Part shown: piece by piece, positions 45,131 to 57,140 of the stretch
How the letters are laid out: every line of letters starts with the position of its first letter
How positions within the stretch are numbered: the stretch's first letter is position 1
Source of the DNA: Aldrovandia affinis
Lineage: Eukaryota > Chordata > Actinopteri > Notacanthiformes > Halosauridae
Direction: 5' to 3'
Assembly: GCA_029706075.1 (NCBI GenBank)
Contig: JAINUG010000026.1
Coordinates: forward strand, 6,962,674 to 7,026,673
DNA length: 64,000 nucleotides
Translations under genes and position numbers: made by a program
Notes under the pieces: generated by a model
Told to the model about the DNA's origin: nothing
The model's input: the letters and a program-made list of their open reading frames with translations, nothing else
The model's database searches: none

Positions 45131-46917
45131 TCACTGTATTCTCTTGCAGTCTAGTTATAATTACAGGCAACCAAGCCTGTCTCTCAGGGAAGTTATTTGC
45201 TTAATTAATTAAAAAGATTAATTTTGTCGTAGCCTCTACTTTACATGTACTTGTTGTCCCTTATTTACCCAGGTGATACCACTTATTTTAAAACTACCTG
45301 TATATAAAATCTGTGTCATTATAAGATAAACTTTCTCTTAAAATAATAAAGAATAAAATGAAGTGTCCACAAGAACAATCATTGCTCAAGAACAATGTTC
45401 TTCCATAGGTCACATTTCTTCTCCAAATAATAGATAATTCAATGTTATGTTGGCTTTTGTTTCTTGAAATGAAAAGGCTTTTGTTTCTTAAAATAATAAG
45501 ACCCTTAAAATGATCTTGTGCATTGTTCATTTCCTGTTCATTGTGAATAGGAAAGCTTACCATTTTCCTGAGATGCACTTGTGTGTCAGTGACCCACATT
45601 ACCCGATTCCCATCCATCCACGTTGCGATCGGGCAGCCGTGCACCAAACACAAGTTCCCGCAAAAACAGCTGAGGAACGCTCACCACTGTGAAGTAGCCG
45701 AAGCAGGACATTGACTCCATTAAGAGGCTCATTATTCCTGATCGGGACCCGAGGAGGGGGGCGAAGGATGGGGGGTGGTTATTAATATAAGTGCCGTGGA
45801 GCGCAGTGATGCATCCAGATTTGCGAGCGGAATCGCACCTTGACCACCCATTTTCCTGCTCCCTGTTGGACAAACAAAGCAATCCTTCATCGAGAGAACT
45901 GGAGTCCGGCCATCCCTATGTGGGATTAATAACGCAAATTAATCAGGCGGACAATAATATTATTATATTCTCATTTATGGGTTCTGTTGCAATGGATGTG
46001 GCAAGGGTCAATCGGTGAGGGAGGGTGAGAAAGAGATTAAATATATACAGGAAAGAGAGAGCTGAAACAAGGGCCTGTGGTTTAACCTTGTGTTATACAC
46101 TGCTTTAGTAGGCTACATAAAATGGCTGACTTTCAAGAAAGAAGAATTGCGTGGGCTTTTTTCGGGGGTTGCATCACATTTTGCTCCTATAGTTTCATGA
46201 CTAGTACTTGTTTTCTGGTTTTTTTTATATGTATTCTTGGCCCTCTACATGTTGCATTGAACAGATAAATAGGTTGTAGTGTTTATGGACAAACAAACAT
46301 GGCTCTGTACTGACACAGGCTCTTTACTCTGGATGACATTGTACTATCAGTAAGAGGCTGCCTACATTCATTCCTCTCTGCTAGGCCCATGTTTCTTTTA
46401 CTCTTTATCACGGCTGCCATGCCATATACGTTTTAAATGACTCCACCAACGTTAGTTAGATCAGAAAGTATATTCTATAGATTTGTACCGTCAAATACCA
46501 AAAACTATGTTTTAAGTGAGAAGTTAAAGGTTTTGATCAAAAGCTGAAAACGACAGGAAATGAGAAATTCTATATCAAAACCTGTAATTTCACATATGCA
46601 CTAACAAGATTTTCCTCCACACAGCGTCTACACCTGCTACAGTACTGTAGCTGTGTTGGTCTGCTGTACTTCAAACAACATGTAGGCTATTCACCACTGG
46701 GCACAGGCAGGTTGCTACCTACCTACTGGTAAAACCCTAATAAATACCACTATAGTATATTGTTTTGGTTGTTGTTAGTAGTAGTATCGGTAATGTGCAA
46801 CAATGAACAATCATATACAATTATGGGATAACAGACAATCAGATTTTTTTTTAAATGTTTGAGTTCCATTGACATTCCGCAAAGGATAATACAATATCCA
46901 GATAAATAAATTGACCA
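45131..46917. other. Unique-looking DNA with a candidate enhancer
   Basis: No exon was recognised. The stretch 45,590-46,010 is distinct: GC-balanced, with GGGATTAATAACGCAAATTA and AATCAGGCGGACAATAATAT near 45,922-45,960, rich in homeodomain- and OTX-like words. I suggest a conserved non-coding element. The rest is AT-rich. Confidence 0.4.
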
Positions 46918-46979
46918 CTACAACCCAGTGGTGGGCCGTCAGGGCCTGCAAGGCCTTCTCTGCTGGCCTAAAAAATATC

Positions 46980-47173
46980 TGAATCACAGACTGATGTTAA
47001 TTATATTTTGTCCATGAATACAAAATGTGATTGGTTAAATGCTTTAATATGAAAATACACGTCTGGATGCAGAGCAACCAGGGGAACAGCTATGAAAGGA
47101 AGCGAACAGACCATTTGGAATTATTTAATAAGTATTCATGGACAAAATATAATTAACATCAGTCTGTGATTCA
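46980..47173. repeat. 42-bp perfect inverted repeat inside the hAT element
   Basis: The left arm begins TGAATCACAGACTGATG (46980-47021) and the right arm is its exact inverse (47132-47173), around a 110-bp loop. The right arm adjoins the transposase fragment, so the left arm may be an inverted copy of it. Confidence 0.93.
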
Positions 47174-47471
47174 GCCATTTGAGCGGACATTTTCAGCCCT
47201 AAAGTGAATTAAAACTTACGTACGGATAATCTGTACGACAGAGTAATTGAACTCTTTTTGAGGAAAGAAAGGAGGATGGATTTTGTGTACAAATAATAAG
47301 GATTTTTGGTGAGTAAAATGTTGCTATTTTCCTAAATAATATTGCAATTTTATGAGGTTATTATTGATGGTTTTGTATGTGTGTTGCAGCTGTAGCACCC
47401 CAGGTTTATTTCTTCAGTAAAGGCATTTATTCTGGATACACGAGTTATCTATCTGCGATGCAACGGCAACG

Positions 47472-47946
47472 GGTGTCTTTGTGCAACGGTTTGTTTTTGC
47501 ACTTTGTTTATTTATCTTTCTTCAGTCATGTTTCATTCTCGTTCTGTTCCCCGTCTGTCATTGTTCCTGTTCGAGTTCCTCTCCTTGTGTTGTCATGCAC
47601 TTCGGGAAATTCTATGTTTCGTTTTTTTAGGGATGAGGAGGAACGCATAAAGAAATCTGCGTGCGAATAAAGCGGAACGTGAGAATTAGTGATTAGTAGT
47701 GTTAGTAACTTAATCTAAATCCCTAATGTTAGTAGATGAGTTGGTTAGTACTATATACATCTAACTAATATATACAAAGTGTAATTACAAAGTAAGAAGG
47801 AGGTAAAACGAGATTAGAAGCTAAGACGGAAAAACCGAAACATAGAATTTCCCGAAGTGCATGACAGAACGAGAATGAAACATGACTGAAGAAAGATAAA
47901 TAAACAAAGTGCAAAAACAAACCGAACAGACACTCAAAACATAACA
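47472..47946. mobile_element. Rearranged LTR-2: inverted partial copies head to head
   Basis: From about 47,487 to 47,630 the plus strand reads LTR-2 forward (GTTTGTTTTTGCACTTTG onward). From 47,631 to 47,946 it reads LTR-2 backward, ending CAAAACATAACA as in the other copies. About 140 bp of the two parts are mutually inverted. No target duplication was found. Confidence 0.75.
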
Positions 47947-48055
47947 ATAAAATGGTTTTTATAGCCATAAAATAGTTATTGAGGGGTGGATTGATTCAGA
48001 CGGAGCACTACTGAAGGCCTAGGTGTGAAATGCACGGCCCGCCACTGCTACAACC

Positions 48056-49131
48056 ATGGGTAAAGATATTTTTCCCTATTTTTGAGTGAAAGTTATGATA
48101 TGCTATGTTAGTTATGTAGTGCTACTGTCACAGACACTGTGAGATTACAATTTTATTCAAATTTAATTTCAGTACTGAGGCAATTGTAAAGAACTATATT
48201 TTCTTTAAAGTACATTATTTTCTTAACATGAGTAATGGGTGGTGAATTTATCGGTCACCCAAGCTAAGTTAGCAAATATGTGGCCTTTGTGACCCAGCAC
48301 TCCCTCTTTATTCTGGGCACTTGTGACAGTGCAATGATAACAGGTACAACAAATAACAGGTAGCTTTTTGACCATTTTGACCAGTCATTTGAGCCTAGAG
48401 TCTTAAATGGCAGGCCTGTTTAGCATCCTATTTTGTCATGTGAAAAAGTGTCCAGTCCCGATATTGGTGTTTATGTACAGAACTTCACAGAAACATCACA
48501 CGGATTCATGAACACCAAATCCCTCTCCACTGCAAAGTTGCATACAGCACTAGAAGCAGCAATGTAACTCATATAAATATAATGACTATATGTATTACAG
48601 CATGACTCAAATTACTGGTGTTGAATGAATATCTCTTATAGTGCAAATTATGAATAGCTATTGTTTAATTAAGGTTTAATTTTTAATCTGACATTCCAAC
48701 TACAGCAAAAGTGAGCAAGTTTAGGATCAGATTAAATTAACCTACTCAAACAAGTAAAACAGGCAAACTTTTAAAAGATGAAGGCATGTGCGGCGGATAG
48801 CATAGTGGTGCTCTTTCAAGACCATCATGGCAGGATATATTAAAACACACATCACAGCACCAGGAACAGCAACAGCTACAGAACAGACAGGAAGATAATG
48901 GATGACCATCAAGCTGAAAAACAGTGTACATAAGCAACAGTAATTCAAAATGCAAAGCTGATCTACAGGGATGGATGGACACTTAAAAGGATGGCTGCTA
49001 AAAAACACAAAACAACAGCCTCAAAAATGACCACAAAACGAAATTTACTAAATCTTTGGGAACCAGTCTCAACAAAAACTATGCTGTGAGCTTCATAAAA
49101 CTGAAATTTATGGCTATGGTCCATAACCTTC
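48056..49131. other. No gene seen
   Basis: AT-rich. The minus-strand frames at 48,742-49,008 show no domain. The last 110 bp, together with 49,611-49,760 beyond the LTR, may be a very worn Tc1 relic (a piece there reads FLLEEW-like), but this is weak. Confidence 0.35.
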
Positions 49132-49135
49132 CCAC

Positions 49136-49606
49136 TGTGGAAGGAAAGATTTTGTATTAAGTTGGAATGCTAGAGCAAGATCCACAGGGGGACACGCAGA
49201 CACGAATTAACTCAGTGTGACGCTGCAGTTTGGAGTGGCCAGACAAACAAAGGCTTTTTGCGCCACAACTTCAAAAGAACATTCGTTCTTTTGTGACATT
49301 TTCCCTCACTACAGGAAACCTCCATCCCATTGGTTTATGACCTTTGGAGATTTGCAGAAACACCCTGTTCTATCTTCATGTGGCCCCATAGCTTGTATTA
49401 CCCTTAGGTTAATGCCCCGTTACCTCCCTCTTGTCACTGTTCCCTCCCTTTCCGTTGTGATTATAATAAATATCGCATTTGAATTTAAAGGCGGGAGATT
49501 CGCTGTCCTGCGTGACACGGGTCTCCGTGCAGCTGTTCGTAATTAAAGCTTTAATACTGTTTAAAGAAATTCTCTCTGATCCTACTGAGTTTTAATTTCC
49601 ATGACA
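49136..49606 (+). mobile_element. Solo LTR, family LTR-3, copy 2 (471 bp)
   Basis: TGTGGAAGGAAAG to TTTCCATGACA, with the perfect 4-bp duplication CCAC at 49132-49135 and 49607-49610. It is closely similar to 17,579-18,756 and lacks the MITE found there, so it shows the empty site. AATTAAAGC lies near 49,541. Confidence 0.93.
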
Positions 49607-49610
49607 CCAC

Positions 49611-50214
49611 TAACCAGATCCAAACACCATTGAACCTTTATGAGAAGATTTCCATTGCCTTCATCTCTCAAAGAACCGGTGGCTTTCCTTCTTGAAGAAT
49701 GGTCCACTATTCCACTAGAAACAGCCTACAAAATTATTACTTTCCCCTGGAGATAGGTTACACCTAACTTTTTGGAGGACAGCCTCCAGAGTTTTTAGCT
49801 GGTATTCAAATAATATTCCTAATGGCAACAGGCAACATACAGTAGTGCCTATCCCTTAGAGTGACATACCTTAATCATACTAACATGGATAAAAAGCCTA
49901 GCAATGATCTGTGAGGGCCACATTACTATACCTTGCATCATGCTTTCCACATGATGCCAAACAATGATTCATATGCACAGTCTAAACTTGCATCATACTA
50001 ATGTACTCATTGTGCATTGTTGTGGAATAGAGGGACATTACACTCATGTGTTGGAGCACAGGTGACAATAATAATAATAATAAATTGTATAGCACCTTTC
50101 ATACAAAGAGTGCAGCTCAAAGTGCATCACAACAGGCAAAAGTAAAAGCATGGGAATGATATAAAAATATTAAAACATACAAATAATAGCAATACAGTAT
50201 ATATAGGTATATTT
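49611..50214. other. No gene seen
   Basis: Possible Tc1 remnants to about 49,760, then AT-rich DNA with an (AAT)n run near 50,068 and a common fish repeat-like phrase (TAGCACCTTTCATACAAAG) near 50,092. Confidence 0.35.
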
Positions 50215-50218
50215 ATAT

Positions 50219-50719
50219 TGTGGCAGCTGCCCGGAGGCATACCGAGGGGTGGTAGTGGAGGGGCGGTACATAGTTGCCCGCTGGCTCCACCCCCACACCA
50301 TAATGGGAAGTCTGGGGCTGACGGGGCACACCTGACTGGCGTTTTCTAATAATTACACACGATATAAAATAAATGTTGTTGTTTGCGAGAGTAACAGAAA
50401 TGCTGTTACTCTCGCAAAGTGATAAGTACCGAGAAGGGAGTAAATATAAGTATTGTTTTGATTGATTACCCGGATTTGAATTGGACTGCCTGAAAACCCA
50501 GTTTGTGTATCAACCCATTGTTTGTGTGAGGACCTGGATTTGGATTTGCGACTTTTAGATTTTGGACAAGGACAACGAGAACGGATTACGGACTGAACGT
50601 GTTTGCTCCCCCATTTACCCCTCCTGTGTGCATTTCCTGTTTCCTTATTTACCCTTGTATGTTGATTTTGTTATTGTTTATTGGGGACGTTGAAACCCAA
50701 CACCCCGGTTCCTGCTACA
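50219..50719 (+). mobile_element. Solo LTR, family LTR-4, copy 1 (501 bp)
   Basis: TGTGGCAGCTGCCCGG to CGGTTCCTGCTACA, flanked by ATAT (50215-50218 and 50720-50723). A CGATATAAAATAAATG box near 50,360 suggests this orientation. It contains a perfect 16-bp hairpin. Confidence 0.82.
50382..50418. repeat. Perfect 16-bp hairpin in LTR-4 copy 1
   Basis: TTTGCGAGAGTAACAG and its exact inverse around the 5-bp loop AAATG, just downstream of the TATA-like box. Copy 2 lacks it. Confidence 0.93.
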
Positions 50720-50738
50720 ATATATATATTGTATATAT

Positions 50739-51243
50739 TGTGGTGGAAATAGGGATGTGGGGTTTCCACGCAACCAAGTTTGATCACAAAACACCACACA
50801 AGAAGATCACCTGGAACAAATCGGGTGTTATTAAGGAAAAAGCACAAGAAGGGAGAGGGGGAAAAATAAGGCAAACAGTACAAAACCGTAATCCGTGCTC
50901 GTAGTCGTTATCCGTAAGGTCTTATCCACATCCACATTCCCATACAATCCGTTTTGGCAATAATCAGATTAGTCAGACAGTCCAGGGCAAACACAATAAT
51001 CCAAAAACAATAATTCACTTCTCTTTGCTCTCACCAACTCTCCATGCGTTTACGTTCCAGTACTTTGCAAATAGGTATCGGTACCGCCTCCTCTTTTATC
51101 ACAGAGTCTTCAGCGGCTAAGGATTTACCGGTGCGTATCGTTTCCACTGTATTTCCAGATAAGGTTCGGGGGTGGAGCCAGCAGGTCGAGAGGTATCTCC
51201 CCTCTATTACCACTCCCCGCACCTCCCCCGGACGTTTGCCACA
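50739..51243 (-). mobile_element. Solo LTR, family LTR-4, copy 2 (505 bp)
   Basis: The plus strand runs TGTGGTGGAAATAG to GACGTTTGCCACA, flanked by ATAT on both sides. Read in reverse it aligns with copy 1 at both ends and at CTGGCTCCACCCCC and ACGGATTACGG, but diverges in the middle. Only 19 bp of AT-rich DNA separates it from copy 1, tail to tail. Confidence 0.82.
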
Positions 51244-51247
51244 ATAT

Positions 51248-54200
51248 ATATACTGTATATACTGTATATATATATACACAAAGTTGGGTCCAAATGTCTG
51301 AGTCCACTACCAAGATCTGTTTGTTTTCATCGTTCATCGAAAACTAACACAAGATTTTTACTCATGTGGTATTTGTTAATCAAGAATGTCATAAAACACT
51401 GATACAAATAAAAAAATAAGTATTTTCCATTTCAGTTTTAATACATGGACACTCCTAATACACAGTGTGAGTTGTTTTAGTCTTGTAAAAATTAATATTG
51501 TATATTGGCGTAATTAATATGGTCCTCTGTGTTCTCGCTGCTACTGCAGGTGCTTTAATCTTGAAAAATGACACTTCCTTTGCAAAAGTTTTTTCAGCTG
51601 TTTGCATTTATGTCAGCAGAGCTTAGTGAAGTAGTTAGAGGTCAAATTGTTCTCCTGAGTAAAAATGTTTGTTAGTTTTGTATTAGTTTTTGATAAATGA
51701 AGAAAACAAACAGATCTTGGTAGTGGACTTAGACTTTTGGACCCCACTGTACATATATATATATATATATAAAATAAAAACATAAGTAGGTAAAATCAAC
51801 ATGGGTGGGAGTAAAAAGAAAAAGTGGGGGAAAAAAGTGCTGTACAGACATTTAAATACAATGAAAAATAAGATAAAAACAAAGAATGTATACACAGTTA
51901 AAAGGGACAATTAGAGGAGAGAGAGTGAAAAAATAAATAGAGATAACATGTGAAAATCGAAATAACAATACAAGACTGAGCACCCACAATAAAAGAAAAT
52001 CAAGAAACTACACACCCGTAAAAGCATATTTATAAAAATATGTCTTTAAGTGTTTTATATATGAAGACACTGATTCTGCCACTCTGTTGTGTGCTAGGTA
52101 TGGGCCATGTCCGAGAAACATAGTGACTCAGGGACAGGTGTGTTACTTTAGATGGTATCCTCTTATTGCGGTTGTGTGTGGATGCAGCTTTGCGACCTGA
52201 GGCCAGTCCTCTCAGGAGAGCTAATACGGGACAAGGGCCTGGCTGTAGCTCAGGGGACTGAAGCATTGGACACCTTTGATTTATTCCCCTGGTGCCAGTC
52301 AGGGACAAAGATGGAATAACTGGGGTGCAGTTTCATAAAAGAAGCTGACAGTGGAGAGGAGGGCGTCACAGCAGGGATCACTCCACATGTGCTCACCAAC
52401 CCCTTTCCTCTTTCCCTCTCTGTTTCTTTCTCTCTAATCATGTCTATTTTTTTCTAATTTCATCAATCTTTCTCCTGTCTCACTTTTCATTGTGTCTTTT
52501 CCGCCCCTTGGCCCATCTCTCCACATGAAACCAAACCACAATTTGGCCAGCTGGGGGAAAACACACCACACGACTCAGTGACATGCATTCAGTCACGTTC
52601 TGACCAATCATTGGCTATTCATTCATTTGCTCATTAATCCATTCATTCATTCATTCATTAATCCTGTAAAACAAAACATGACATTTGTGTTCCTGGTTGT
52701 ACATAATATGGAAATAATAACACACTTAGCATAATGTAGACAACATACTGTATGGTAAGCTATGAATACCATACATTGAACCATACATCTCAGAAGTTAT
52801 TGTCCAGACTGTATGTCATGAATTAAAAGAATATTCATACTGTGAATATTTCATATAGTCCCATACAAAAACAGAAGGCTGGCAGCAAAAGGTGTATAAT
52901 TTAGATGTGTAAATAAAAATTTGTTGGAGTGAGTCAGGTGGCGAGACATATAGTATCAGATTAGAGGGGCAGAACAAGGGATGGGGATACATTCTGCTGA
53001 TCCTCTTCCATGTATCAAATGTGTTGAGTGAACCAATGCCTCGCGAGGCCTATTTCTGATCCCCTCGGCTCTGAGCACAGGGCAGACTCTCTGCCTGGCC
53101 TCGCCCAGGGCTGATACCTCTGAGCTCTTTAGTGGGCATTCAAGGTCCAAAGTGCCAGTGGAGGATAAGGACCAATCAGAATTGACAGAGCATCACTTAC
53201 CAGCGTGCGGGAAGGATGAAAGCTGGAGCGCCCTCAAAGAAATTGGGAATCCCCCAGCGTTTGAAGCATCGAAACCTGACCCATGACATGAGCTTCTCAT
53301 CAAGCTAAATTTGTAGTCAGAGGCAAATAGCATCCTCTCCTCCTCGGTTGTGTGAGCTTGGGGTGGGTTTTTTTTCATCTGCGGGTGAAAGCATTACGGC
53401 TGCAGGCTGTATCGACCACATGACCCATCGGAAAAAGGTTTTTTTGACAAAGCAAATGTGGACATTTCCCATCGGCCCTCATTAAAATGGTGCCAATGTA
53501 CACGGAAGAGCAAGGACAATGGAGAAGTTCTGTTGGTGCCCCCTTCCCCAAACTATTGCTGTCATTTTGAACTCCTATTTTGTTCTTTTTTGGGGGGAAA
53601 GCACAATTTTGTTAAAGAAAAATCACCATGGGCCCATAAGTGTCAAGACCACTGATATTGAAGCATATTTAATTTGAATAATTGACAGACCTTGGCAAAC
53701 TCCATCTAATAATTTCCTGCAGGCCCACTTCAGCTGAAATATTCCTTAATTGCATGGCGGGGAAATACAGATTTCCATTGCGTAACATTTCATCAAACTT
53801 CTGAAGAAAGTCAAGAGGATATTAAAGGAGACATCCTCAACATGGCTTAACGCTCAGCTATTCATTGAGTTTCCTTCAAGGCCATAAATGAGCAGAGAGA
53901 ACAGAGACATTATGTATCCTTTAAAACCCCACTGAGACATCGCCTTTTCAAGGGGGACCTGGCCAAGACAGCAGCATACATAAATACTGTATAAAGTATT
54001 GTACCTTTCCATTCTCACAGGCTGTCATGGCTGCAATAATGACATGTTTCACTGTACTGGAGTACAAATGGTCTAATGGATATAATATTGGCAGTTTGCA
54101 TCTGTAGAGTTTATTTGATGACATTCTGGTCCAAGTGACAACATGAGGTAGATCATCAAAGACATCATGGGCAAATGGAAGTGACAGGAAGCGCCTTCGT

Positions 54201-55721
54201 AATGCCTTATAATTTCCCCAACGCATGCATGCATTGTTATTATTACTGGTGAAACATATTGAACAGTATGACATATACATAGTAACAAGTGCTTTTGAAA
54301 AAAAATTACATCAGCATCACAGAAAAAAAGGAGAAGGACAAGCAAAATGGAAATGGTATTGAACATCAAGCAAATCATATTTATGGTAAATAAGTCCAGT
54401 TTAATTAGGATAAATATTTTTATTATATTGTGCAGTTGCATCGTGTTTAGATAATGGTTGGTCGCCATTTATATTGAAATATGAAAATCACCAGTCTCCT
54501 CCTTACACCCTTCCAGCACCAATGTATATAACTTTTTTTCTTTGGAAAAGTACCGAGACAATTCAAACTCATTATAAAAAATGTCATACACATCTATACA
54601 CTCGGTTTATATTAAAAAGACAAGTGAAAATTGTTAGCATTTCATGGGACGTATTTTTGAGCTCTACTATAGACTTTTTGGGGAGACAGTTTCTCACCAA
54701 ATTATAACACGTCAGACTTCTAAATGGACCAGAAATGTGACATGTTTTTTATTAAAATGAAATTTTTTAAAAATGAGGCTCCATTCAAAATGTCTGAACT
54801 CCACAGTACTGTGGCTGGTATCAAAGCATTGTGTGTTGGAAGCCTAGTGCCGAGGTCAAGATAATGGTTAACGTGCTCGTGTGAATTTCCCATATTTTTC
54901 AGATTTTGCCAACCATAATCTTTCACTTAAAACATCGTTTTTTGGGTTATACAATATAGATACCATGGCTTGCATGAATACTACATTCTGATTGGCTAAC
55001 AGCCGTGCATATATATCATGTATACGCAGTGCTGTCAGTGGCCAGAATTCACTGGGAGAACCCACCTAGGGGGGTCTGGTGGATTTTCTTTGGTGAATAT
55101 GGAAAAATAGACACAAAAATGTATCACCATGAAATGTTGCCAGTTGATTACTTACATAATTACGAAACTATTTTGTAAAATTCATGTTTAAATATGCAAA
55201 TTAGGTTTGTATATTTAAAAAACAAACACCTAGATCTTGGATAAAGCCGGACTTTGTTTTTCTCAATCGATTCTCAATCAACAGTTAACACAGCCATCTA
55301 AACAGACTTGTATTTTTCAAAACAGCCCAATCCCACTGCAAAATGAAGTATTGCTTTCATTTCAGATAATATGTTTATGAAAAACGAATCATCAACATTA
55401 TACACACATGTCATCTATTGATTAGATAATATATTCAGCTATATCCACTCAGGAGTACTAATGGTAATGGTGTTTATCAGAAAGTTCAGCAATCCCCTTT
55501 TTCTTGAACTGATTTATTAAAAATATTTTATCATAATTTGTTGATGAAATGTTTTCCTTCATGCAAAACATCTGTTCATCACAATTGTGGAAATACTGTA
55601 GTATGTAATATTTTACATTTTTACACAAGCGTGTCAATTTTGGTAATGTCATGTCTGACCTTTTTGCATGTTTGTCTATTCAGGATACACTAAGAAGGTA
55701 GAGATATTTATGATTTACACA
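51248..55721. other. Mostly unique DNA, no gene proved
   Basis: TA dinucleotide runs lie near 51,250-51,275 and 51,752-51,772, and a CATT tetranucleotide run near 52,620-52,665. GC-richer DNA at 52,960-53,420 and balanced sequence at 53,640-53,930 (TTGAAGCATATTTAATTTGA; CTTAATTGCATGGCGGGG) could be conserved non-coding. Open frames show no domain. Confidence 0.4.
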
Positions 55722-56027
55722 TTAAATCATAAGCTCTGCCTCTCTCAGGGAAAGACCACGATTGATGACAAAGTCATTTGAGACCCTTCTTCTCATTTGC
55801 CTTCTACCTCTTTCTCTCCATCTCCCTCTACTTCCCCTATCTCCTCTTACTCTGCTATGTCCCCTTCCTCCCCTATCTCCCCTTCCTCCCCCACCTCCCC
55901 TTCCTCCTCCACCTCCTCGCATTCTTACTCTTCTTCTTGCAACTCTCTCATCATCCTGCTCAATTCTTTGGTCAGGCTCCATAGCTTTAAAAAAAAGAAG
56001 GTACTTCATGTGACTCCTTTTACACAT
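55722..56027 (-). pseudogene. Arg/Gly-rich N-terminus of a Tc1/IS630-like transposase
   Basis: 101 codons. Residues about 30-70 form an RGG-type stretch (GGGGRGDRGGRG), then RRRVSNDFVINRGLSLREAE, which resembles the start of the helix-turn-helix in a group of fish Tc1/IS630-like transposases with Arg/Gly-rich leaders. It stops after about 15 residues of that domain, and no catalytic part is nearby. The family assignment rests on this short stretch. On the plus strand the region is a CCTCCT-rich pyrimidine tract. Confidence 0.55.
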
Positions 56028-56344
56028 ACAGTAACAAAGTGGTGACTATTGAGTGAACAATTGATCAATTAGCACTTTTTGAGTTGTGAGCTTTATTAAC
56101 CCATCTGACATCAATATGATGGAAATTGAGCACATGTCATATTATTGTGACATCATGGCAAATTTAAATGAAATTTGAACTTTAAATAGAGTTGTGTTTG
56201 TAATGTTTGGCAAAATGGTGTATGTAGTTTTGTAATTTGTGTGAAAACAATGAAAACGTACTATTAGTTTAGCAAAATTAAGTGTTTAGATGACTGTGTT
56301 AGCTTTTTTGAGAGTGTGACAAATCATAACTGAAAAATAATGTA

Positions 56345-57140
56345 CATTTTTTGGCAGTGAGTAGTTTCCTACACCATAAAAAGGCACTTGGAAACTGGAG
56401 GAAACTCTGACAGGAAGAGGTCTGCCAGACCCAAAGCCACAACAAAATCAGAAGACAAGTTTCTGAGAGTCAACAGCTTGTGTGATAGGCGACTCACAGG
56501 ACAACAGCTTCAAGCACAGCTTAACACTGGTCAAAGTAAGGAAGTCTCGGTTTTAACTGTGAAGAGAAAACTTTGAGCTGTGGGTTTGACAGGTCGAGTG
56601 GCAGTAAGAAAGTAATTGCTAAGATGGCAAAATAAGAAAAATAGGTTTGCCTGGGCCATGAAGCACCGCCAGTGGACTACTGAAGACTGGAAGAAGGTCT
56701 TATGGACCAATGAATCAAAATTTTAAATCTTGAAATTTTGAAAGGTTTTTGTAAGCTGTTGAGTAGGCAAAAGGATGGTTCCTCAGTGTGTGACACCAAC
56801 TGTCAAACATGGAGGACTATTTTAGATCTCAGATGTGCTAAACTGCGTGGTGGTCTGGGGCTCTTTTGCTGGATCCAGAGTCGGCGACTTGCACAGAGTG
56901 ACTGTTAACCTCTAACTCACGTTAACCCATTACTTGTTCCCTGAAAAGGGCCTTTTTTTATAACTCAGAAATTTACATTATTTTTCTGTTTTTGGTAACC
57001 TAAACTTTTTTTTTTTAACCTTACCTTAAGTTTACCACTTACCTTTGTACCATTTCAGGCTATTCACTGGACTTGAACTGCTTAAATTGCTTAAAAACTG
57101 GAAAATGGGTTTGTTCTAAAACTTTTGAATGGTAGTGTAC
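56345..57140 (+). pseudogene. Tc1-like transposase relic
   Basis: An N-terminal open piece (56,388-56,576) has RSARPKATTKSEDKFLRV and LTGQQLQAQLN, the second helix-turn-helix region. Later pieces read FAWAMKHRQWTTEDWKKVLW followed by TNESKF (first Asp region, near 56,650-56,725), VTPTVKHGG and VVVWGSFAG. The last two acidic motifs are missing. ACTTTTGAATGGTAGTGTA near 57,121 is a typical Tc1 end. There are several stops. Confidence 0.85.

Larger units (their letters stand above)
46926..48047 (+). mobile_element. Internally deleted hAT transposon (1,122 bp)
   Basis: Ends CAGTGGTGGGCCGT and ACGGCCCGCCACTG, with the perfect 8-bp duplication CTACAACC at 46918-46925 and 48048-48055. A fragment near 47,170-47,250 reads PFERTFSALK and IKTY-like sequence, the start of the hAT dimerisation region. 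The rest of the transposase is gone. It carries an internal inverted repeat and a rearranged LTR-2. Confidence 0.92.

Noticed and set aside
49611-49760. A Tc1 relic split by LTR-3
   Set aside because: Only a short FLLEEW-like piece supports it; not enough to list as a feature.
50219-51243. One DNA transposon with 500-bp inverted repeats
   Set aside because: The two halves diverge internally, each has TG...CA ends and its own ATAT flanks; two solo LTRs explain it better, though not finally.
55762-56045. Plus-strand Leu/Pro/Ser-rich frames
   Set aside because: They are the complement of the Arg/Gly-rich transposase leader, a CCTCCT tract.
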